Shown: positions 21,079-32,863, numbered from the stretch's first letter. The stretch: 64,000 nt of DNA from Diphasiastrum complanatum (GCA_029204225.1 CM055095.1:47010510-47074509), one strand, 5' to 3'. Program-made: numbers and translations. The notes: generated by a model not told the origin, from the letters alone.

Positions 21079-22130
21079 CTACTTCTTTGATAGCCAAGAA
21101 ACCAAATTTCCTCCAAGAAATATAGTGTAAGCACTTGTGGATTTTCTATCCAACTTGTCTCCTACAAAATCTGAATCTGAAAAAGCAATCAAAGTCAGAT
21201 CTTCTCCTTCATAGAATAGTCCATAATCCAAGGTACAAGATATATACCTCAAGACTCTTTTAGCCAACTTCCAATGATATAACTTTGGATCCTGCATGTG
21301 TTGACTTATTTTATGAATACAAAAGCTTAGATCAAGCCTAGTTACTGTTAACCAAATAAGTGAGGCAATAAGACTCCTATAAAGAGTGATGTCCTCAAAG
21401 GATTTTTCATCATCTTTAATAGGAACTTTTACAGTGTGCTGCATAGGTGTATATATGCCTTTACAGTTCTCCATATGGAATTTCCTAAGCATGGAAAGTG
21501 CATATCTATTTTGGCTTATAGATGCATGACCTTTCCAAAAATCTATTTCAAGGCCTAGAATATAGTGAAGACTACCTAAGTCTTGCATCTTAAACTCAGT
21601 ACCAAGTGCATGCTTAGTTTCTTCAACTAACTTCTCATTGTTTCCACAAAGAATGATATCATCTACATAGATGAGAAGAATAACTACAAAGTTATCTACA
21701 AACTTATAATACAGAGAAGGGTCATATTCACTTAGACAAAATTCGCGTGATATGAGATAGGAATTGAGCCTTGCATACCAAGGTCTTGGTGCCTGTTTCA
21801 GTCCATACAGACTTTTGAACAGAAGAAAAACTTTTGATTCATCACCTTCCTTCACAAAACCTGGAGGCTGCTCCATATAAATCTCCTCCTCAAGGTAACC
21901 ATTGAGAAATACATTAGAAACATCAAGCTGGAACATACTCCATTTGTGAAAACATGCAAGAGAGATGAGTATTTGAATTGTTACCATCTTTGCAACTTGT
22001 GCAAAGGTATCTTCATAGTCAAGACCTTTAATCTATGAGTAGCCTTTGGCACAAAGTCTTGCTTTATACTTATTGATAGATCCATCATAATTATACTTGA
22101 TTCTGAATACCTACTTACATCCGATCACAT
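21079..22130 (-). pseudogene. Copia-4 reverse transcriptase and N-terminal RNase H
   Basis: A 302-codon open stretch from 21987 covers FQLDVSNVFLNGYLEEEIYM, SLYGLKQAPRPWY, the catalytic box LLIYVDDIIL, HYILGLEID and the RNase H start FSDSDFVGDKLDRKSTSAY. Upstream, the RT N-terminus is interrupted by stops at about 22030 and 22110. It ends at a stop at 21079 directly after WLSKK, in the middle of RNase H. Confidence 0.88.
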
Positions 22131-22344
22131 GCATGTTGTTTGGTGGCTCCACAAGCTCCTGTGTGTTATTTGACATCAAGGCTTCAAATTCTTGGGTGAT
22201 TGCTTCAACCCACTCCTTGGATTGAAAAGCTTATTGAACATCCTTAGGCTCTTCATCTGATATAAAAAGTGCATGATAGGAAGTTTCACCTTCCACTTGC
22301 CTTCCTTCTTCATCATATGTGAGCCTCCTTGGCTCAGATCTTGC

Positions 22345-23371
22345 TCATGTAGATCTTCTGGGTGTGGTAGCTTGAATTTTCTCCTCCTCAAGTCTCGGCC
22401 TCACCTCTTCTTGAACAATATCAAGATTGATGATTGATCTTGCATGAGTCTCCTTGATCTGTGCATCATCCAAGTTAAATTTCTGATCTTCATGGAAGAT
22501 CACATCTCTACTTACAACATTTTTGTCAGTAGAGGGTAAATAAATCTTGTATGCTTTTTTAGGGGATGCATATCCTACAAAAATTCCTTTTACTACACTA
22601 GGATCTTCCTTCTTCCTAGTTTCTAGAGGCACATGCACAAAGCATACACAGCCAAAAATCCTAAGATGATCTATCTTAGGCTTTTTCTTAAACAACATCT
22701 CAAATGGTGTCTTTCCTCCTATTGCAAGATTTGGAAGCCTATTACAAAGATAGTTTGCACATGCAATAGCCTCTCCCCAAAATTCTTTAGGCAGAGAAGC
22801 TTCCAGCCTAATGGCTTTTGCACATTCACACAAAGTTCTATTCTTTCTCTCAGCAACTCCATTTTGTTGAGGAGTATATGAACAAGAGAACTCTCTTTGA
22901 ATACCCTCTCTCTCACAAAAGTCTTTAAACTTATTGGAAGTGTATTCCCCTCCACTATCACTTCTTAAAGCTTTTAACTTGAAAGGAAACTGCTTCTCTA
23001 CATAAGCTTTAAAAGTAAGAAAAACATAATAAACCATGGCTTTTGAAGACAAAATAGAGATCCAAGAATGTCTTGTATAATCATCTAAAAAAGAGACAAA
23101 GCAGTTAGCTCCTCCTTTGATCTTAGTTGATGGGAAATGAACATATGAGTGTACAAGTTCAAATGGTTGCTTTGTCTTGATACTTGATCTAGGAAAAGGT
23201 CTTCTGTGTGACTTTGACAGGTAGAAGCTCCTTTGACAGTGTCTTTGGTAGACCAACAATTTTTCCTTCTTTGACAATAGATTGGATGGCTTTGAAATTG
23301 GGATGACCCAATCTCTTGTGCCACAGATCCTCTTGTTGGACCTTGGTCTCATAAGCAATATCTGTTAGCAC
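22345..23371 (-). pseudogene. Copia-4 integrase
   Basis: The zinc-binding N-terminus (LWHKRLGHPNFKAI) is at about 23320-23280, with a frame change near 23200. The core is a 337-codon open stretch. The first catalytic Asp is replaced (LVHSYVHFP instead of LVHTDVxGP). The second Asp (LRSDSGGEY) and the Glu (NGVAERKN) are present. The C-terminal part (GYASPKKAYKIYLPSTDKNV) is intact. Loss of the first Asp would inactivate it. Confidence 0.87.
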
Positions 23372-23720
23372 TCTCCCTAGAATCTAGTTTGTACAACTTA
23401 TCAATTCTAGATCCTCTAGCAATAACTTCATTTTCTCTTGAGATTATACACTTGTCAACTTGAAACTTGACATTCAATCCATTATCAAACAACTGTCCTA
23501 CACTAATGAGATTCTTAGTCAATCTAGGTACATACAGTACATCATGTAAGCAAAAAGATTTTGATGATGATGCATGCAATGGAATGCTACCTATTCCTTC
23601 AATCCTACACTCTACATCATTAGCAGTATAGATTGACTTTCTTGCACCTAGATATGGCATGAGGTTAGTGAAAGAGTTCCTAGAACTAGACATATGAGAA
23701 CTAGCCTCACTAGCTATTCA
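23340..23720 (-). pseudogene. Copia-4 protease with lost active site
   Basis: The fold region is recognisable (LHDVLYVPRLTKNLISVGQL). Where related copies here have WWIDSGASSHM, this copy has a stop and then IASEASSHM, so both the catalytic Asp and the Gly are gone. The following 115 codons are open. The element could not process its own polyprotein. Confidence 0.8.
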
Positions 23721-24646
23721 CCAGACTTCTTCATTCTTAAATGGAAAAGATGAAAAAGTAGACATCATTGATGAATCCTCTCTTGCACTCTCTACACCCT
23801 CACACTCATCTTCATTAGTAAGGTTAGCTTGCTTAGATTGGTTCTTCTTCTTGAAGCAATTTGATGCATAGTGTCCTTTCTTGCCACAGAAAAAACACTT
23901 GATCTTTGACAGCTTCTTCTTGCCACTGGATGTTGCACCTTGTGAGGACTGATCCTCACCACCTTCTTTGTCTTTGTCCTTCTTGAAGTGTTGTTGTCCT
24001 TTGCCCTTGCCTCTTGACTTGTCTATGATGAAGAGTGCTTTGTCATCTCCACCATCTTTCAATGAAAGTTTGTTGATCCTCAACATCTTGTTCTCTTGCC
24101 TGCTTTCTTCAGCAATGAGAACACCTTGCAGTGTCTCCAAGGATGGAAGATCCTCCCTGACAACATAAGTCTGCACAATATTGTCATACTCATCTCTAAG
24201 TCCATTTAGGACTACTTGAACAAGTTCAGTGCTCTTAAGAGCATCACTAATACCAGCTAACTCTTGATGAAGATTCTTAACTCTCATGACATATGATGAA
24301 GATAACTTAGAAATATTTGGTTTCTAAGTGTAAGTAATCTAGAAGTATTTTTGATTTCATAGATTGTTTTTAGAGTATCCCAAACTTTCTTGGAAGTGGT
24401 GCATGTACTCATCTCTCTTAGCACTTCATTGGTAACATTCAATTTTATGAAATGAAGGGCAATTCTGGTTATTTTGTGGAATGCTGCAGCTTCATTAGGT
24501 GCAGCAGGTTTTTCTTCAGCTCCACTCACAATATCCATTACATCATGTAGAATCAACAATGATTCTATTCTGATCTTCCACATTGCATAATTGGAAGATG
24601 TTAATCTCTCACTGTGCTCTAAGAAATGTGAACCAGATGAAGACAT
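23718..24646 (-). pseudogene. Copia-4 gag
   Basis: It starts at 24646 (MSSSGSHFLEHSERLTSSNY). The first 120 codons are open to 24284. A frameshift near 24310 then moves the reading to the frame at 24287, where MRVKNLHQELAGISD continues the gag. The nucleocapsid zinc knuckle CFFCGKKGHYASNC (CX2CX4HX4C) lies at about 23910-23870. The C-terminus runs to NEEVW before the protease. The product would be the capsid/nucleocapsid protein of the particle. One shift breaks it. Confidence 0.85.
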
Positions 24647-25408
24647 CTTCTTGGTGAGAAATTCTAGTAATGATAAAAAATGGAGCTGAAAGGATGTTGC
24701 TTGCTATCTCAATCTAGGGTCTAACACAAATGTTGATCCACCCTATGAAATCTAGCAACAGATGTGAGAACAAATTCTCAATACAGAAAATCAATCTATC
24801 TTGAATTTGGATCTTGCTTCAGTCACAAAAGAAGAAGCACATGCAAGCAAGAACTCTATCTCTCCCACGAGTTTCAATGTACTGATAAACTCTCTAGGAA
24901 CTTACTTTCAACTCAAACACAGTAATATGTGTGAAATGAAAAGTCTAAGACGTCAAAAAACTCACTTCTATCCAATTGTACTTGATTGACAGTGAAAATT
25001 GATGAAAATGGTGAAAAAGATAGATGTGTGCTCACTTTGGCATATCCCACGAGTTGAGTACCCTCTCAAACTATCTGATTGCTTAAAACTCTTCTAAAAA
25101 CAAATCAAATTCATTTAGAAACAAGAGCAACACATTCTACTCTCCAATACCTTTCCAACAAGCTATAGAACATCAAATTTGGGTCATTCCTTGAGAAGTA
25201 GCACTCATTAATGAGGGCCGATTTCACACGTGTGAGCTCTCTGTCCATACAGAGCTCCGCTGGATTAGATCAGCCTTGATTTGATCCACTTATGATCCAT
25301 AAATTGCTTGTTTCTCAGTGAGTTTGAATCCCTCTCCAAAATCCGAGTTCTTGCAAGCAAAAACATTGATGATCTGATGTATACACCCTCACCTCTTCAA
25401 AGCATGAA

Positions 25409-25420
25409 GCTCTGATACCA
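25409..25420 (-). other. Copia-4 primer-binding site, tRNA-iMet
   Basis: The plus strand reads GCTCTGATACCA, the complement of TGGTATCAGAGC, immediately inside the 5' LTR. Confidence 0.92.
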
Positions 25421-26150
25421 TGTGAGGTTTTGAGCACGTGTGAACTTCACCACACACCCTACAGGATCTTACTGAGGTGTTGTGATTGCACAAGATTGAT
25501 CAAAGAACAGTATGCTTGAAAAATCTAAGGCAAGAGCACAATGGCATACATCTGATGAAAAAAATCTAACTCTTCACTATGAGAAATGAATGTCAGAAAT
25601 GATTCTAAGTGTTCAGTATGGGAAAAAGAGGCTGCTCTTGGGTAGAGAGAGAAAATCATACATAGAAACTCGGGTAGAGAGAGAATGAGTCCAAAACACC
25701 AAATTCTCAATATTCACAATATGGCAAAACATGCTCAGCTTTCCCTACATGAGAGAGACTCGAATTCCTATAGTGGAGTTGCATGGAAAGTCCACTTAAC
25801 TGAACTAATTCACCTACCATAGATCCACATGTGTAACTGCATGCATGCATGTTGCATGTATTGCATGTCAACTCATAAAACTGTCTAGACATGTGTAGAT
25901 CACAGAAACTACTTTGCATGTTGCATGCACTGATTGCATGTGGCTTGCATGCATACAGTAAAACTTTGCATGCTATCTAAACATCTGCATGTCATCATAA
26001 TTGAACCTATCTAAGTCAAATCTGAGCTACATTAGAAGGATATGAGCTCAATTCACACTCCTTTTATGTACAACATGAAATCTACTGGAAATCATCATGG
26101 ACATGACCCCAAACTCGAGATAGAAAGATAATATTTTAATAATCTTTACA
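25421..26150 (-). repeat. Copia-4 5' LTR
   Basis: It starts TGTGAGG directly after the primer site and ends TCTTTACA. It is a near copy of 9220-9947. The TGCATG cluster lies at 25834-25975, and a GCACGTGTG box is at about 25433. Confidence 0.93.
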
Positions 26151-26154
26151 GATC

Positions 26155-26600
26155 TTTCTTCTTGTACCATTGTCACACTAACTGCTTCAGACCGTAGATA
26201 GTCCTATTCATTCTGCATGATACGAATCTGTAGGTAGGCATACCTTCAAGTGATATAGATTGTCTTTTCTTCTACCTTGAGTGGTCAGAGTACTGGTACT
26301 TGCATCAAATTCGTTGCATGCTTCATCTGAGAACGTTACACACATCCCTGCATCAACTATTATTGCCATTGATAGTAAGTCCTGATGTAGTGTAGGCACG
26401 AACAGAATATCTTCGAGTCGTCTATCTCTGCCATTTGTGTTGAGCCACAGTGAACCAATACCATTCACTTGATATTTTGATCCACCTCCAAGAACCATAA
26501 ATCTTGATGGATCTGCATTTCGGAAATTAGACATGATTCATCTTGATGTAACGAAGTGTGAGGTAGCTCCTGAATCAAGGATTACCTCCTGTGTCAGGTG
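26155..26600 (-). pseudogene. Copia-3 protease
   Basis: The active site DSGATSHF is at 26576-26565, followed after a few codons by a stop. The open stretch 26534-26208 then covers the rest (LEDILFVPTLHQDLLSMAII). A further stop follows at 26208 before the Copia-4 boundary. The catalytic motif is intact but the chain is not. Confidence 0.8.
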
Positions 26601-27629
26601 TTGACACTGCACACATGTCTGCATAGATGTAGGCGGTCGAATTACCATGATTCGATTTTTCTTTGCCCATCTTTAAGCTCTATGGCTCCTCGACATAGGA
26701 CGAACTATTATTGTTCTTCTATCTGCCTTGAGCTGATTTGTTTCTTGGGTTCAGACAGCAGTCCATGGCTGCATGACCTTTTTTGTGACAATGGATAGAC
26801 TCAATTTTTGGATTAAGCCAACACGAATCAATAGTATGTCCTTCGCGTTTGCATCTCATGCATGTCTTCTTGTCTCCACTTTGTTGTTTCGACCTTTTTT
26901 ATTCTTCCATTTGTCTTTGCTGGTTCCTTCTACTTGTTGATCATGATCCTGCTTTCGATCTGACTCCATCTTAGGCTTGAATTGTTTCTTTGTCTTCTCC
27001 TTGTTGCTATAGAGAGCTTTGTCAAAAGCATCATTGCGATCAAGGTGCTCTCGAGCCTCGACTTCTTCTCAAATCTTGACAATTGTCTTTTCTAGTGTCA
27101 TTGTAGGATCCTTTGTTAGCAGTATTCTGATTGTCTGGAAGGATCTTGGTAAGGCTCTCAACAGATAAGTGAGCTACTTCTTTGCTGACACTATATTTTA
27201 TGTCCCAAAATTGTGTGGTGAAAGGAATAGATCCTTCATCTTCCTAATAAAGGAAGTTTGGTCTTTGCCATCCCACTGTAGGTTTGTCAGCTGATCTTCA
27301 AGCATCATTATCTGACTACGTGATTTCGCCTGAAATCTTGTGAGTAGAGTATCCCACATATCTTTTGCTTTAGAGAGTGTAGCCAAATTAAGAGTCAGGC
27401 TATCCTCTATGGATGGTGATGACAAGACTACTGCCTTGTCATTCTTCTCCCTCCATTCGCGTAGCTCCTTGCTTGTTGTTGTAGGCATCTCCTCGGTGCC
27501 ATCTACCCGGGGGAATAATCCTCCTCCCTTTAGTATCAGCGAGGTCTTAACCTTCCATGCTAGAAAGTTAGATCCTAATGAATCCAAGACTGTACAGATC
27601 TTGGATTGTATGCTGCTTATTGAAGCCAT
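26601..27629 (-). pseudogene. Copia-3 gag
   Basis: It starts at 27629. An open stretch of 143 codons has the copia gag motif (LNLATLSKAKDMWDTLLTRF, then LTNLQWDG). After stops and shifts, two knuckle-like motifs are readable near 26870-26770: CMRCKREGHTIDSC and a second that keeps CHKKGHAAMDC. Confidence 0.8.
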
Positions 27630-27730
27630 TGCTCCTGAATTTGTGTTCTCACTTGTTAATGGTTCTTTGTTTGAATGCTTAACCTCTTGGATCTGATAGC
27701 TTTTCGGCTATGTTAGACTATGAGAATCTG

Positions 27731-27742
27731 GCTCTGATACCA
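27731..27742 (-). other. Copia-3 primer-binding site, tRNA-iMet
   Basis: The plus strand reads GCTCTGATACCA, one base away from the LTR start TGATGGAAA at 27744. Confidence 0.9.
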
Positions 27743-27743
27743 C

Positions 27744-28653
27744 TGATGGAAAGTGTGCAAATTTAAAATTCTAGTAAAATTCTACTAACGAACTGATAGG
27801 AGTCTCTCGAATGATTTCAAACATTTTGCAAAACATCACAAATAATTTCTGCTCGAGAAGAATTTGCGATCCAGTCAAGCTCTGCAATGAAACGAAACGA
27901 AACAAAACGAAACTAGACGAAAGAGAAGAATTCGAAACAAAGCGAAAAACATTCGCAAATAAAATCAGTTTGTGTGAAATTTAGATATGATTGCTGGTCA
28001 CTATCGACTATATTTAATAAACAAGTAAATCAGATACACGAATAGTAACAGACAAATATTCATTTGAGATCATACAATCATTCAGAATAATATGCACATA
28101 ATAGCTACAATATTATCTATTGATATTCTGATTTTAAGAACTGTGCAACAGCTCCACATAGTGCATTGGCGTGAGAGAAATACAATTCTCTCTCGAATAG
28201 TGTCTCGCTTACTAGCGGACTTTTGGATCTGCTGATCCTCTTACAAAATTGTCTCGCTCACGGGCGGACATGTATTTTATATATTTTCTTTTTACAGTAT
28301 TATGCATCAAGCAGAAAGTATATAGTTCACGAACTTTTTCGTGTCGCATTGTGTAACTTCTAGATCAGAAAGATTAAACATCTACAACTAATCACGGATT
28401 ACAAGAGTGGCAGATTACCCACATTCTAGAGTACTTCTGATGATGTCATGATATCTGATCAAATACTTATACCCCATGGTACTTGGCTGATCTTCTTGGT
28501 CCTTTGTGGAGCACAAATGATTTTGTGTCGTGAACCAATTTCATGTCATGTGTCACAAAATTGTTCGCAAACATTTTTGTTTTGTGTGTCTTTTCTGTCA
28601 AAATCAAGGTGAAAAGTTAGCAAGGTTTTTCCATGATGATGATTTTTCCATCA
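27744..28653 (-). repeat. Copia-3 5' LTR
   Basis: It begins TGATGGAAA and ends TTTCCATCA, a perfect 9-bp terminal inverted repeat, directly after the primer site. Its length is 910 bp. The partner LTR is not in the window. Confidence 0.82.
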
Positions 28654-30359
28654 GTAACTCTCGTAGAGATTTTTATATATGTATCTGAGTCAGAGTTAGT
28701 GACTGACAAGGCTGCAAGTGTTAGTTCCCAAAGGATCTCAAGAAATCATGGAAAAAGTATTATTTTTTAGTGATTTTTTGTGATATCTTGAGATTCTCTG
28801 ACCCATAACTCTTCTAGGCTGGTGTACACTTGCATTCAAGTCATATATAACCATGGAGAGCCCTATGAGAGTTCTTTTGAAGATTTGGTTGCTGATTCAT
28901 CAGTTTAAGTGATTTTTGCCTCTATTTTTGATAATTTTTTTTTGAGATCTATGCCTCGGATCTATGTTTTTTGAGGATAAGTAGTTTCTGATGATAATCT
29001 ACTACCTTTTTTGATCCCATTTGGATTTAGATCCTACTTGGATCCTTTTACAAGTAGAGGTGAGGAAGTCCTCCAAATCCAAGGTAGAGCCTACAAATGT
29101 CCTCCAAGCAACCTGCAAGCTTCAAGATGCTCCCCAGCTCCAAGCTAGGATGCCTCCACCTGCAAGTAAGGATCTGCAAGCCTCGAAGGATCTCTCCTCC
29201 ACTTGTGTCCCTACTCTTTAAACACAAAGATAGATAGCAAGCTGGCCTCAAGTATTCACCACCCAACCATACCTAGATCCAAGCTCCAAGCAAGACCTAT
29301 CTAGCACCCCCCCTTGCTAACCATAAACAAATCACAAGCATACCACAACACTCCATAGCATACTCAAGATCCAAACCCTACTTATGTCCCATACCATAAG
29401 CAAGATCCAAACCTTAAGCATACTAACACAAGAAAGCACTCTACACATTAGTAGCAACACTAGAGCATAAGCAAAGCAAACAAGAGAGATATCCCCCTCT
29501 CAATGGTGGCCCTACTACCCTCATATAGATGGCCCATGGACCCCTCCAATAAACTATGGAGTTCCATGCTCATCCAATGAGAGAGAGAGAAGCCTAGGGG
29601 AGTTAAAGAATCTCCAAGAGCCTCCATAGGCTTATGGAAGGTCAAGAGACTCCTTCCATAACCTATGACTCTTTGAATACCTTTCTTGTGGGAGTTGGGA
29701 ACTCAATGGACTTTAGAAGGGCGCCCTCCTACTAGGTCCCATTGCCCAAGTTGTGCATATATACTTTGGTCCTAGACCAATTAAGTGATATGGTTCAAGG
29801 TTGAGGCCCAAGGTTTAGAAAAATAGTCATCCAATGACTTTCAAATACCTCTCTAGGTTCCATACCTCCATCCAAGGCATAGACACCTACCTGCCCTTAA
29901 CCAAGAACGCTAGTACCTTAATCTAAGACAAGTATCCTTAATACTAAGAGTACTCCTTAACCAAGGGTCACGTGACTCCATACCTCCAACTAAGGTATAG
30001 TCACTTGCCTGCCCCTATACAAGGGCACATACCCTTAATCTTAAGGGTACCTTGCCATTTAGCCCCCAATACTAAATGGACTATTAGGGGTCTGAAGTAC
30101 TGCTGGTTACATAGGTATGTAACAGATCCTGTTGGACCTTGCTTGATCTATCCAGATTTTGCTTGATCTTGTTGAATCTTGATGGATTTGGTTTAATCTG
30201 ACTAGATCTATTTAGATTTGACTTATTTTGATTACATCTAGCTGTGATGACTTCCAATAGGGCTTGATCTGATGCTTTTATGCGTAGATGGTCATCACCT
30301 AGCTAGATTTGTCTTATTGCAGTGGCCAGTACTTGTGGAGTCGGCTACCATTGATGGGT
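28654..30359. other. No recognised gene
   Basis: There is no domain or LTR boundary. A degenerate direct repeat beginning CCATACCTCC occurs at 29859 and 29978 (period 119). The stretch 30120-30250 is rich in GATCT/GATTT motifs. Short ORFs here lack support. Confidence 0.5.
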
Positions 30360-30379
30360 GTATCAAATGGCATCCCATC

Positions 30380-31506
30380 AAGTTGTTCAAGGTTCACGGC
30401 TCCATGGTTTAGAAGTTACTTGACACGATACGGGCCTTCGCCTATGATTTTTCCCTGATCACCTTGTTTTATATATGAGGACTAGGTCCCCAGTTCGAAG
30501 ATCCTTCTTGTGTAATCGACGATCGTGCCATGCCTTGCGCCGTGATTTCTCGGCTGTTAGTGCATGTACTGCCAAGATGCATGTCTCACACAGTTTATGT
30601 AAGGCTTCATGGTGTAGTTGTAGAAATTTGGATTCATCCAGGTGCTGTGTCATGGTAATCCTTAATGACGGCACCTGAAACTCCACTAGCATTACTGTAT
30701 CCTGACCATAAGCCAATTGAAAGAGTTTTTGATCAGTGCGTCACTTGTATGTTGTTCTGAATTCCCACAACGTAGCATGTAACTTGTGCTCCCAATTAGA
30801 TCTACTAGCTTTAACTATTTTCATGATAACACTACACAGGATCTTGTTGGATGATTCTGCCTGCCGACTACCACGAGGATAGTAAGGCGTGCTGAATCAA
30901 GGCTTGTGAACTTCTTGCCGCTAGATGAATTTGACCGATATAGTCCAATCCCCACTTTTTGAATGGTGCTTGAGCTAGGACTGGATGGAAAAGATCGTAG
31001 TTCAATCTTGTCAGTCTTTTAGCTCTTTGGCACACATCACATTTCTTCAATTACTCATTCATGTCCTTATAAATCGTTGGCCACTAGCATCCTGATTGCA
31101 AGATCTTGTGAACTGTAATATCAGATGCGAAATGACCACCACCCACGCCTTCATGCGAAATTGAAATAATTAGGGTGGCCTCGTGTAAAAGAATACATCT
31201 TGGAAGGATACTATTTGATCCCTTTCGATATAATTGGCTGGAAATCAGTTGATAGGGTCTAGTTTTTAGAATCATATTTTGCTGTTCTGCCTTGGGTAAG
31301 GAGTTGTCCGGTTGGCTCCGCATTAAATATTCAACTATGTTTGAGGTCCATTCAGGTATAGTGTCAATGTAAAACAAGGCAGCATCTAGTAGCTCATCAT
31401 CAGGTAGGGCTGTTGTCTCATTCCCCTTGATTTGCGACACATGATATGCCATGTAATACTGCCTTCCCTTGTGTACGACGATTCGAAAATCAAACTCCAA
31501 CAACAA
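30380..31506 (-). pseudogene. Gypsy-2 integrase remnant
   Basis: The zinc-binding part (GGGHFASDITVHKILQ, then KKCDVCQRAKRLTR) lies at 31180-31000. The core start FKKWGLDYIGQIHL keeps the first Asp. The middle of the core with the second Asp and Glu is deleted or unreadable. The C-terminal YGQDTVMLVEFQVPSLRI is at about 30710-30650, followed by the basic tail (RKAWHDRRLHKKDLRTGDLV). Confidence 0.75.
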
Positions 31507-31816
31507 AAGTAACCAATGAGTGATTCTCCCTGTATTACAAGTTTTATTAACAAGATAAAATAAGGGTTAATGGTCTGTATAAAAAGCAAAATGGGTGGCC
31601 ATCAAATAATATCAAAATTTCTTGATCGCATAAATTATAGCCAGTGTCTCCCGCTCTGTGGTCGAATAGTTTATCTTTGAATCACTGAGTTGTTGGCTAG
31701 CAAATCGGAGTGGAAAATTCTTTTTGCATTCTCCTAGCTGAGTTAAGACTGCTCCCACTTCATACTTTGATGCGTCCGTATGCACATGAAACTCGATGGA
31801 CCAATTGGGTGGTCTT
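31400..31816 (-). pseudogene. Gypsy-2 RNase H remnant
   Basis: HVHTDASKYEVGAVL (first Asp), NYSTTERETLAIIYAIKKF (Glu) and FAFYTDH are readable in sequence. They are broken by stops after KKF and TDH. Confidence 0.78.
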
Positions 31817-32061
31817 CATTAAAGAAAATTTGGCCTTGGAAAGGGCCCTATAAGGATTGCCACGTAGGATGACAATTTTTTGACAATGTAAAATACTAAA
31901 ATAAAATCTTTTTTTCCTTCCAGCTTTGCCACACAGTCTTTGATGGTTAGCTATTATGTGCATATTATAGTTGATTGGACCATGTGGAAGAAACTTTTGA
32001 GAAAAAAATGAAAAGTATCTATTTTGAAAGGCCCTTTTTGTGTTCAAAGTTTCTCTAATGA
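31817..32061. repeat. 245-bp terminal-inverted-repeat insertion in Gypsy-2
   Basis: The stretch begins TTCATTAAAGAAAATTTG and its reverse complement end begins TTCATTAGAGAAACTTTG, each followed within 33 bp by AAAGGGCC or AAAAGGGCC. It splits the RT-RNase H connection between a VPVF motif and the PPNWSIEFHVHTD motif, so it is an insertion. No clear target duplication is seen. Confidence 0.55.
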
Positions 32062-32700
32062 ATACTGGCACAGAGACCAATGCATCCTTAAGTTTCTGGA
32101 AAGACTACAGGGCCTCCTTTGTCCAATGTGGTTCTGTTATGAGCTTGTAGATTGGTCATGCTAACTCCGCAAAATCTAGAATGAAAATCCGGTAGTAGTT
32201 GGTGTGACCCATAAATATGTAGACTTCATAAATCATCCCTAGATGTGGCAGATCAATAATGATCCCGATCTTTGATAGATCAGTGGCGATTCCGTGTCTT
32301 GATACAATATGGCCTAGTATGAGGCCATGTGTCACCCAAAAATAACACTTTCCTGGGTTCAAGGAGATCCAATATTCGCAACATTTCTTTAGCACCTTTT
32401 TCAAATTGGATAAGTGCTCAGAGTTAGGCCCGTGCACGCACAGATCATTGAGAAAGATTTCCAAAATTTTTGTAAATACTCTTTGAATTCCGCCTGCATA
32501 ACTCATTGAAAGGTACTTGTTGGGGCATTACAAAGTCCAAACAACATCACCTTGTAGGCATAGGTTTTCCATTCAATGGCGAATGTTGTCTTGTGCTGAT
32601 CGTCCCCTATTTTTTTTCTGATTGTAGCCACTGAAACCGTCCAGAAAATTGTAGGCTTCTGCTCCTCCTACTCTGTCCAGAACACTTTTTGTAAATGGTA
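32062..32700 (-). pseudogene. Gypsy-2 reverse transcriptase remnant
   Basis: Readable motifs are FLDGFSGYNQ near 32640-32610, QRVFTKILEIFLNDLCVHGP near 32480-32420 and LGHIVSRHGIATDLSKI near 32320-32270. The catalytic box is FLND in place of F(V/M)DD, so one Asp is lost. Frame changes and stops separate the segments. Confidence 0.78.
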
Positions 32701-32863
32701 TCTTGCATTCACCATCAATAGGAATGAAAATAAACTTTCTAGAACCATTGTAAGGTTCAAGTTGAATGAAATATTTTCTTGAACTAGTCATATGAGAACT
32801 AGATGCACTATCTATCCACCATGAATTTTTATCTTCAAAACTAGAAGAAGAGTACATAGACAT
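32573..32863 (-). pseudogene. Chimeric ORF: copia protease joined to gypsy RT
   Basis: An uninterrupted 96-codon frame begins as copia protease (WWIDSASSSHMTSSRKYF) and changes at about codon 53-56 (GECK to IPFTKSV) into gypsy RT (FLDGFSGYNQ). The protease active site is DSA rather than DSG. The two parts come from different superfamilies and are joined in frame near 32695-32706. Nothing suggests it is expressed. It records a recombination or end-joining event. Confidence 0.75.

Larger units (their letters stand above)
9220..26150 (-). mobile_element. Copia-4, Ty1/copia element split by nested Gypsy-1
   Basis: Two LTRs of about 730 bp (9220-9947 and 25421-26150) flank a copia interior in the order gag, PR, IN, RT, RNase H on the minus strand. 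A tRNA-iMet primer site adjoins the right LTR. Without Gypsy-1 and one target copy it is about 6.2 kb. The outer target duplication is GATC (9216-9219 and 26151-26154), possibly GATCT given one ambiguous base. Comparing the first 320 bases of the LTRs by eye gives roughly 18-20 differences, so the insertion is not very recent. All genes are broken. Confidence 0.93.
26151..28653 (-). mobile_element. Copia-3, 5' half of a copia element
   Basis: The LTR, primer site, gag and protease are present on the minus strand. Integrase and RT are missing because Copia-4 interrupts it and its left part ends near 9151. The gag (MASISSIQSKICTVLDSLGS) and protease are a different lineage from Copia-4. Confidence 0.85.
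30360..32700 (-). mobile_element. Gypsy-2, decayed gypsy pol fragment
   Basis: From right to left on the minus strand come RT, RNase H, integrase zinc region, core and C-terminus of a gypsy element, with many stops and no LTRs. The right end is fused to a copia protease (Copia-5) near 32700. Confidence 0.8.

Noticed and set aside
20690-26150. Copia-4 right part as an independent element
   Set aside because: Its 3' LTR was found at 9220-9947 on the other side of Gypsy-1, so both parts form one element.
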